Assembly: GCA_033977485.1 (NCBI GenBank)
Contig: CM066984.1
Coordinates: 47,636,600 to 47,700,599 of the forward strand
DNA from: Hydrangea macrophylla
Lineage: Eukaryota; Streptophyta; Magnoliopsida; Cornales; Hydrangeaceae
Direction of reading: 5' to 3'
DNA: 64,000 nucleotides
This document shows positions 58,308 to 64,000 of the stretch, piece after piece. The position numbers and the translations under genes were made by a program. How positions within the stretch are numbered: the stretch's first letter is position 1; every line of letters begins with the position of its first letter. Under the pieces are notes generated by a model. It was not told where the DNA came from. It ran no database searches and worked only from the letters and a program-made list of their open reading frames with translations.

Positions 58308-59451
58308 AAAGTATAAGGAAGTTTTTTTCCTATAAAGTATCCAACCAGAGTATTTTTCCAAGCTTGGCTGCCTTCAATGATAACCTCAGTTGGCATATGA
58401 ATTGTCTTTCGGTCCTCCCCTACACGTGGCTTGGTATAGCTGAGCGTGAATCCAGTAGAATTTTTTTTTGTAACTAGAGACGCCCATGAATGGGTTGGGG
58501 TATTTGTGACAGCCAGCCCAAGGTTTGTATTTGTAGTGGTTACAGACACATCAGGGGACACCACGCCTAGATTTGCGGAATGTGCTTGTCAGAGGCCAAA
58601 TGTGTGGTGGAGGAAGAAATATGACCGTTGGGCTTGGTTCCATTTGAAATCCCCACACTGCCAGCTGTCTGCGTGGTCCCTGCACTCTGAGAAGACAGGG
58701 CGCCGGGTTTTGCGGGTAAAAGTGGGTAGCCCATGTGCTGGTCAGCCTTTTCAACCGGGGTAGGTGAGACATGCGCTTGGCTAGTGGAAATCCCACGCGC
58801 TGCTAACACCTTGGGATTAGTGATGGGTAACGTTTGAGGATCAAACGAAAGATCATTACCAGAGCTTGAAGAACTTTCCAACCCAGCTATTTTTATAGAA
58901 CAAACGGTGTTTGGGAGAGGAGCTCCCGGGCAAATATCAAAATGCTCTATTTGGTTTTCCTTCCAACTTTTGCCTCCTCTGGTGTTACCCCTTCCTCCTC
59001 TATTGCCAAATGGCCCATGTGGATTTTGTCCGGCAAAGGGTAATCCCCCACGAGAGGAAGCTTTAATAGGGGGGGAAACAAAGATCTCATCCTGTTTTTC
59101 TTTCATCTCAGCAAGTAGAGTACGAAGCTGAGTATTTTCATCCACTAGTTTAGAGTTAATTCGAAGAGAGGCTTCGTATCCCACCTTGAGTGGATGATCC
59201 ATTGGCATATCCTCGGAATCATCATCCTCATTATATCTAGGATCAATGCTACTCTTAACCTTTCCATTTTCTTCATCAGTAGCATCCATAGATTCAACTC
59301 CCTTCAGATCACTCACAGTAGCAATGAAGGTTGTTGAATCTGGGATAGCATTTGGGCCCCCATAGGATTGTGTAGATATAATCTTTGAACCTAAACCCTC
59401 TCGCACAGTGGGTGTTGAAACAGTAAGTTGGTCTTGAGTAGTATTCATAGT
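58308..59451 (-). pseudogene. LINE H ORF1, N-terminal part
   Basis: Contains a predicted coiled coil (SLRINSKLVDENTQLRTLL near 59130) as in LINE A, and a Gly/Arg-rich patch (GNRGGRGNTRGG near 59000). A frameshift lies near 58567. An ATG at 59448 is the first in view, but comparison with LINE A suggests the true start lies further upstream, beyond element L. Confidence 0.78.
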
Positions 59452-60087
59452 TGATGAGAACATGGCGGCTAGCACAAGGTGGAATGCGGACCCGAACCAC
59501 GTGCCAATTGGTCCGGTTACAAGGGCGCGAGCAAAGCGGTTCAAGGACAATCTCAATGGGCTAGTTCAACAAATTTGGGTTGAGACTAATCTGAGTGGCC
59601 CAAAGGAGGATACTAGTGATCCACAAGGCTGGGTGTCCATGATTCAAGCTCTAGAATAAATTATAGGCTTGCATGCCAACTTAGGGATTTTTTTATATTC
59701 ATTAGTTTCCTTTTATTTTAGTTTTGGGATGAATTATATTGGACCATAATATTTCGTAGGCTTAAAAGGGCCCAACTTTAAGCCTCAGCTATTTAAACAG
59801 TTTTAGGGTTTGTAATATTCAGTTTTTGATCATTAATAATATTGTGAGAGTTTTCTCTTTGGTTCTTTGAAGAACTATTCGAACTTATCAGATTTACTCT
59901 GTGGCGTTCATACCTTGACTTATCAATCGAGTTTTCCATCCTTGATTGTGGCGTCTTCATCCTTTATACCAAGGTTCGCATCTGTTATAGGTGTTGGGTC
60001 GCGGTTTCCATTGAATCTGACAGTAGAACGGTCCGAGACATTAATCGTGTTACGGGTTTCGTCGCATTATTGGCGGGGTTCGTATCA
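59452..60087 (+). repeat. 5' LTR of element L
   Basis: Opens TGATGAGAACATGG and closes GGTTCGTATCA; 636 bp. A few substitutions separate it from J's LTRs. It encodes a copy of the pol tail (59462-59659), which is not a gene here. Confidence 0.9.
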
Positions 60088-60414
60088 GTTGGTATCAGAG
60101 CACAGTTCTAGTCTCAGGTTTATCATATCTTTTTCGTTTCTGTTCTTATTCGTTTCTTCTGGTTCTGTTGGTATTCGTTTTTTGTTTCTCTTCGTTTTCT
60201 TATTCGTTCTCGTTTTTGAACCATATCAAAAAAAAAAAAAAGGTGTTCGATTACGATCTGGAATTTCGTGTTTAGGGTTTGCGAATCTGATCTGTGATTT
60301 GCTCTTGTTACTTCGTGTTTGTTCATTCTCGTGATCGTTGTTATTGTGGTTTTTTTCTTCTCGAGAATTAGGGTTTCTGAATCAGATACGTGAACTGTGA
60401 AGTCTGCCTGATTA

Positions 60415-60447
<33 letters not shown>

Positions 60448-60933
60448 GAAGAAAAGAAAAGAAGAGATCGGTAAGCCGCGAAAAAAAAAAAAAAAAATAC
60501 AAAAAATCGGCTTAAAATTTTATTTTTGTTTTACAATATTGGGGGTCTAAGGAGTCCAAATTTGACCTTACTCCATAGTGTGAAATTTTTTTTTCCGAAA
60601 ATTCCATTTTTTTTGTGCTTTTGGAAACCTAGCCATCCGCGTACGTTTTTAGTCGTGCTTTCAACTTCCAAATTTGATTGGTCTAGTTTGGGTGTGGATT
60701 GTTACTGAGAAATTCTGGTCATTGTTTGGTCAGTTTCATAAGAACCGAGTGAGAACTACTACGAGTGGAAAAAGGCAAGAGTGGTGAGCACATAAGAGGG
60801 TAAAAGCCAAATTGATTTTCAGTTTAAACACGAGTGAACTTGAGTGATACATCCTAGTTGAGTGAAACACGTGAGCGAGAGTTGTGAGGTCCTGTATATT
60901 TTTTTTTATCTAATCTTTGTTTTGCAGCGAAAT
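60088..60933 (+). other. Element L leader and primer site
   Basis: TGGTATCAGAGC at 60090-60101. A-rich microsatellites (about 60228-60241, 60414-60460, 60481-60497) are much shorter than the corresponding tracts in J. No ORF of note. Confidence 0.75.
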
Positions 60934-63900
60934 ATGGCCAATAAAGACGAAATTAATGCCGGGGAGGTTTCGGGACAGACTGATCAGAAACTACTACTGG
61001 AGGCATTAATGGGTGAAATGAGGAGGGTATTGAGGACAGAGATGGAACAAGTTCATGAACGGTTAGATAGAGTAGAGAATGCACGTGTGGAGCAGCCACA
61101 AAACAATGCTCCTCATGGACGTAGAAGAGAGAGAGTTCAACCGAGGGGAGTGAGAGTTGAAGAAGAGGAGTATTTTTGGGGAGACTTTGACGAAGAAAAT
61201 GATCATGAGTCAATAGATAATCATAGGAGATATGGTGGGCGGGGTAGAGAAGTTAGGTTTAGAGAAGCTAGGAACCGGGAAGATAATAATTTGGGTAGTA
61301 TTAAGATGAAGATTCCTTCGTTTCAAGGGAAGAATGATCCGGAAGCCTATCTAGAATGGGAGAAGAAGGTAGAATTAGTATTTGATTGCCACCATTACTC
61401 TGAGGCTAAGAAGGTAAAACTTGCTGCCATTGAATTTTCTGATTATGCTATCATTTGGTGGGATCAATTGGTGTTGAATAGGAGAAGAAATAGGGAGCGT
61501 CCAATAGAGACATGGGAGGATATGAAAACTGTGATGAGGAAGCGGTTCGTTCCAAGCTATTATTACCGAGAGTTGTACAACAAGTTGCAAAGTTTGAGGC
61601 AAGGTAATAGGAGTGTGGAAGAATATTATAAGGAGATGGAAGTTGCTATGATTCGAGAGAATGTAGAGGAAGATCGAGAGGCTACAATGGCTAGATTCTT
61701 AGTTGGGTTGAATCGGGAAATTGCCAATGCAGTGGAATTGCAACACTATGTTGAGTTGGAGGATATGGTACACATGGCTATTAAAATTGAGAATCAACTC
61801 AAGAGGAGGGGCAGCAGCACACGTCCAAGCCAAAATCCAAGCCAAAATTCCAATACATCCGCTTGGAAACCAAATAATTGGAAAAGAGATGAGAAGCAGC
61901 CTTTGGTGAAGCCAAAAACTGAGCAAAAACAAGAGGTGGCCAGCCATGGAAATCAAAGTAAATCCGATTCGTCTACTTCTCGGAACCGTGATATTAAGTG
62001 TTTTAAGTGCCAAGGTAGGGGACATATAGCTAGCCAATGTCCGAACAAGAGAGTTATGGTGTTACGAGATAATGGTGAGATTGAAACCGAAGATGAAGAT
62101 GACAACGAATCTGTGCCACCATTGGAGGATGCCGATGATGAAGAGTACGCTGCCCAAGGGGATTTGTTAGTGGCAAGGAGAGCTCTAAATATGCAGGTTA
62201 AGGAAGATGATGAGGCACAACGGGAGAACATCTTTCATACGAGATGTCATGTCAAAGATAAGGTGTGTGGTGTGATCATAGATGGGGGGAGTTGTACTAA
62301 CGTTGCTAGCACAACTTTGGTGGAGAAATTAGGGCTGCCAACAATCAAGCATCCACGACCTTATAAATTGCAATGGCTCAATGATAGTGGTGAAGTAAGG
62401 GTAACTAAACAGGTGTTAGTTTCTTTTCGTATTGGGAAATATGAAGATGAAGTTTTGAGTGATGTGGTTCCGATGCAAGCTGGACACTTGTTGTTAGGGA
62501 GGCCATGGCAATTTGATCGACGTGTTAAGCATGATGGTTTCACAAATAAATACTCGTTCGTGCTTAATCAAAGGACAATCACCTTAGTGCCTTTGACACC
62601 AAAGCAAGTTTATGAAGATCAAGTGAGGTTGCAAAGGGAGAGTGAACAAAAGAGAAAGAGTGAGAAAAATGAGAGAAAAAGAAAAGAAAAATGCAGCCAT
62701 TGAGGGAAAATTAGAGGGAAACCAAAAAAAGAATTTTTATGCAAAAGCGAGTGAGATCAAACGAGCGTTGTTTTCAAATCAGCCTATGATTGTACTTTTG
62801 TACAAAGAGGCATTTTTAAACACTAACCAAATTGACTCATCTTTGCCTAGTTCTGTTGTTTTCAAATCAGGTTGATGAAGAAAAGATTCGTGCTATCCAA
62901 GAATGGCCAAGCCCATCTAGTGTAAGTAATGTGCGAAGTTTTCATGGACTTGCTAGTTTTTACAGGAGGTTCGTGAAAGACTTCAGTAATATAGCTGCAC
63001 CGATAACCGAAGTCATCAAGAAAAATGTTGGGTTCAAATGGGGGGAAGAGCAAGAGAAGGCATTTCAATTACTCAAGGAGAAGTTAACTCATGCACCTTT
63101 ACTTGCTTTACCTAACTTTACAAAAACTTTTGAAATTGAATTTGATGCTTCAGGTTTAGGTATTGGCGCCGTGCTTATGCAAGAAGGAAGACCGATTGCA
63201 TACTTTAGTGAGAAGTTAAGTGGGGCTGCCTTAAACTATCCCACGTATGACAAAAAGATGTATGCATTGGTTCGAGCTTTTTTTTTTTTTCGGAAAATGG
63301 TAAATATTGGTTCGAGCTTTGGAGACATGGCAGCATTACTTGTGGCCTAAAGAGTTCGTGATTCACACTGATCATGAGTCTTTAAAGCACCTTAAAGTCC
63401 AACACAAGCTGAACAAGAGGCATGCACGATGGGTTGAATTCATTGAGACGTTTCCATACGTCATTCGATATAAACAAGGTAAGGAGAACATCGTTGCCGA
63501 TGCACTTTCTCGAAGGTACATTCTAATCTCTACTCTTGATGCTAAGATTCTTGGTTTTGACCATATTAAGGAATTGTATCCTTTAGATCTCGATTTTAGT
63601 GAAGAATTTGAATCTTGTGAAAAAACAGCCCATATTAAATTCTATAGGCATGAGGGGTTTTTATTTCGAGAAAATAAATTGTGCATTCCAACTTGTTCAG
63701 TGAGAGAGTTGCTTGTGCGAGAGTCACATGGGGGAGGGTTAATGGGACATTTTGGGGTAGTAAAAACATTAGCCGTTTTACAAGAACACTTCTATTGGCC
63801 ACGCATGAAACAAGATGTTGAGAGAATTTGTGGTAGATGTGTCACATGTAGGCGAGCGAAATCTAGAGTACAACCCCATGGCTTATACACACCTCTTCCA

Positions 63901-64000
63901 ATTCCTAGTGAACCATGGATTGATATTTCAATGGATTTTGTGTTAGGTTTATCTAGGACTAAACACGGTCGAGACTCAATTTTTGTGGTTGTGGATAGAT
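60934..64000 (+). pseudogene. Element L gag-pol, frameshifted and lacking reverse transcriptase
   Basis: ATG at 60934. Gag, the knuckle [14 protein letters not shown] (about 62000) and protease [10 protein letters not shown] (about 62285) are open to 62703. A frameshift in an A-rich run near 62650-62690 ends the frame. At 62849-62875 the sequence jumps from SLPSSVV to [12 protein letters not shown]: about 730 bp present in J, including the YFDD site, are missing and replaced by roughly 9 filler bases. RNase H follows, split by a 25-bp LINE fragment at 63281, then the integrase zinc-binding region and core to the window edge. Confidence 0.9.
63281..63305 (-). mobile_element. Micro-insertion 4, LINE 3' end (25 bp)
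   Basis: ATTGGTTCGAGCTTT occurs at 63266-63280 and 63306-63320. Between lies a T-run then CGGAAAATGGTAAAT, the exact complement of the LINE end ATTTACCATTTTCCG plus poly-A. Element J has the uninterrupted sequence, confirming the insertion. It disrupts L's RNase H frame. Confidence 0.93.

Larger units (their letters stand above)
37355..59451 (-). mobile_element. LINE H (about 6.3 kb net), host of I, J, K and L
   Basis: T-run tail at 37355-37362 next to M's integrase (left target copy probably GTCCATCCAAACTA, 37341-37354). ORF2 37703-41323, then ORF1 in four pieces (41326-41454, 44942-45362, 55640-56307, 58308-59451). At 59452 the LTR of L begins. The tail has two copies of the CAAGGGGCATACCCCAGG hallmark (about 37419 and 37553), and its first 190 bp resemble the tail of LINE S, suggesting a chimeric 3' end. 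Confidence 0.87.
59452..64000 (+). mobile_element. Element L: chromovirus-like Ty3/gypsy element, 5' part, defective
   Basis: 5' LTR (59452-60087), primer site (60090-60101), leader, gag-protease, then a large reverse-transcriptase deletion and the RNase H/integrase region running off the right edge. It is a close sister of J in inverted orientation. ATAGT (59447-59451) is the predicted left target duplication. Confidence 0.9.

Noticed and set aside
59309..59659. Short ORFs in the 5' LTR of L
   Set aside because: These are the pol-tail codons carried by every LTR of the family, or their antisense; not separate genes.
62849..62875. Reverse-transcriptase loss in L as a spliced intron
   Set aside because: The donor side in J has no GT at the break, and the junction carries filler copied from upstream, which splicing cannot make.

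Overview
The window is repeat DNA of a flowering plant, probably a eudicot with a large, transposon-rich genome. I found no ordinary single-copy host gene, tRNA or rRNA. Almost every base belongs to one of three retrotransposon types: (i) a Tat/Ogre-like Ty3/gypsy element carrying two antisense accessory genes; (ii) five Ty3/gypsy elements of one chromovirus-like family plus a solo LTR (LTR ends TGATGAGAA...TCA, initiator-tRNA-Met primer site, pol reading into the 3' LTR); (iii) eleven plant L1-type LINEs (ORF1 with DUF4283 and a zinc knuckle, ORF2 with endonuclease, reverse transcriptase and zf-RVT). There are also several 19-49 bp insertions that look like extreme LINE truncations. Element letters (A-S) are mine.

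Layout. 1-9622: 3' part of Tat-like element Q (+), with an antisense DUF7745-like pseudogene (138-1096), a solo LTR (1838-2595), an intron-containing antisense plant-mobile-domain pseudogene (2597-5470), minisatellites (5950-6533), a polypurine tract and a 2.6 kb 3' LTR (6999-9622). Q sits in the 5' LTR of element P (+, 9623-10914), which is reduced to LTR, primer site, about 0.5 kb of interior, polypurine tract and 3' LTR. P's 3' LTR is cut by LINE B (-, from 10915), which holds full-length LINE A (11960-19002, +), short LINE R (20103-20397) and gypsy C (-, from 21211). C contains LINE N (22527-24070), LINE O (26239-27479) and gypsy M (-, from 28505). M contains LINE E (29124-36707, itself split by LINE F 30840-31500) and LINE H (-, 37355-59451). 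H contains LINE I (41455-44941), gypsy J (45363-55639, split by LINE S 46619-50147), ORF1-only LINE K (56308-58307) and gypsy L (+, 59452 to the window end).

Most insertions were placed by target-site duplications (TSDs) read from the sequence. The deepest chain is P > B > C > M > H > J > S, seven levels. The right halves of P, B, C, M, H and L must lie beyond base 64000, in a predictable order.

The most interesting signal is in element Q. Arrays of 19-bp CGGCA...TGCCG palindromes repeated every 22 bp occur three times: upstream of the DUF7745-like gene, upstream of the plant-mobile-domain gene, and in the LTR U3 upstream of a TATA box. This looks like one shared cis-module for the element's LTR promoter and its two antisense genes. 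Other highlights are minute LINE insertions with full TSDs, an ORF1-only half-LINE, a reverse-transcriptase deletion with a copied filler, and a young inverted pair of gypsy elements (J and L).
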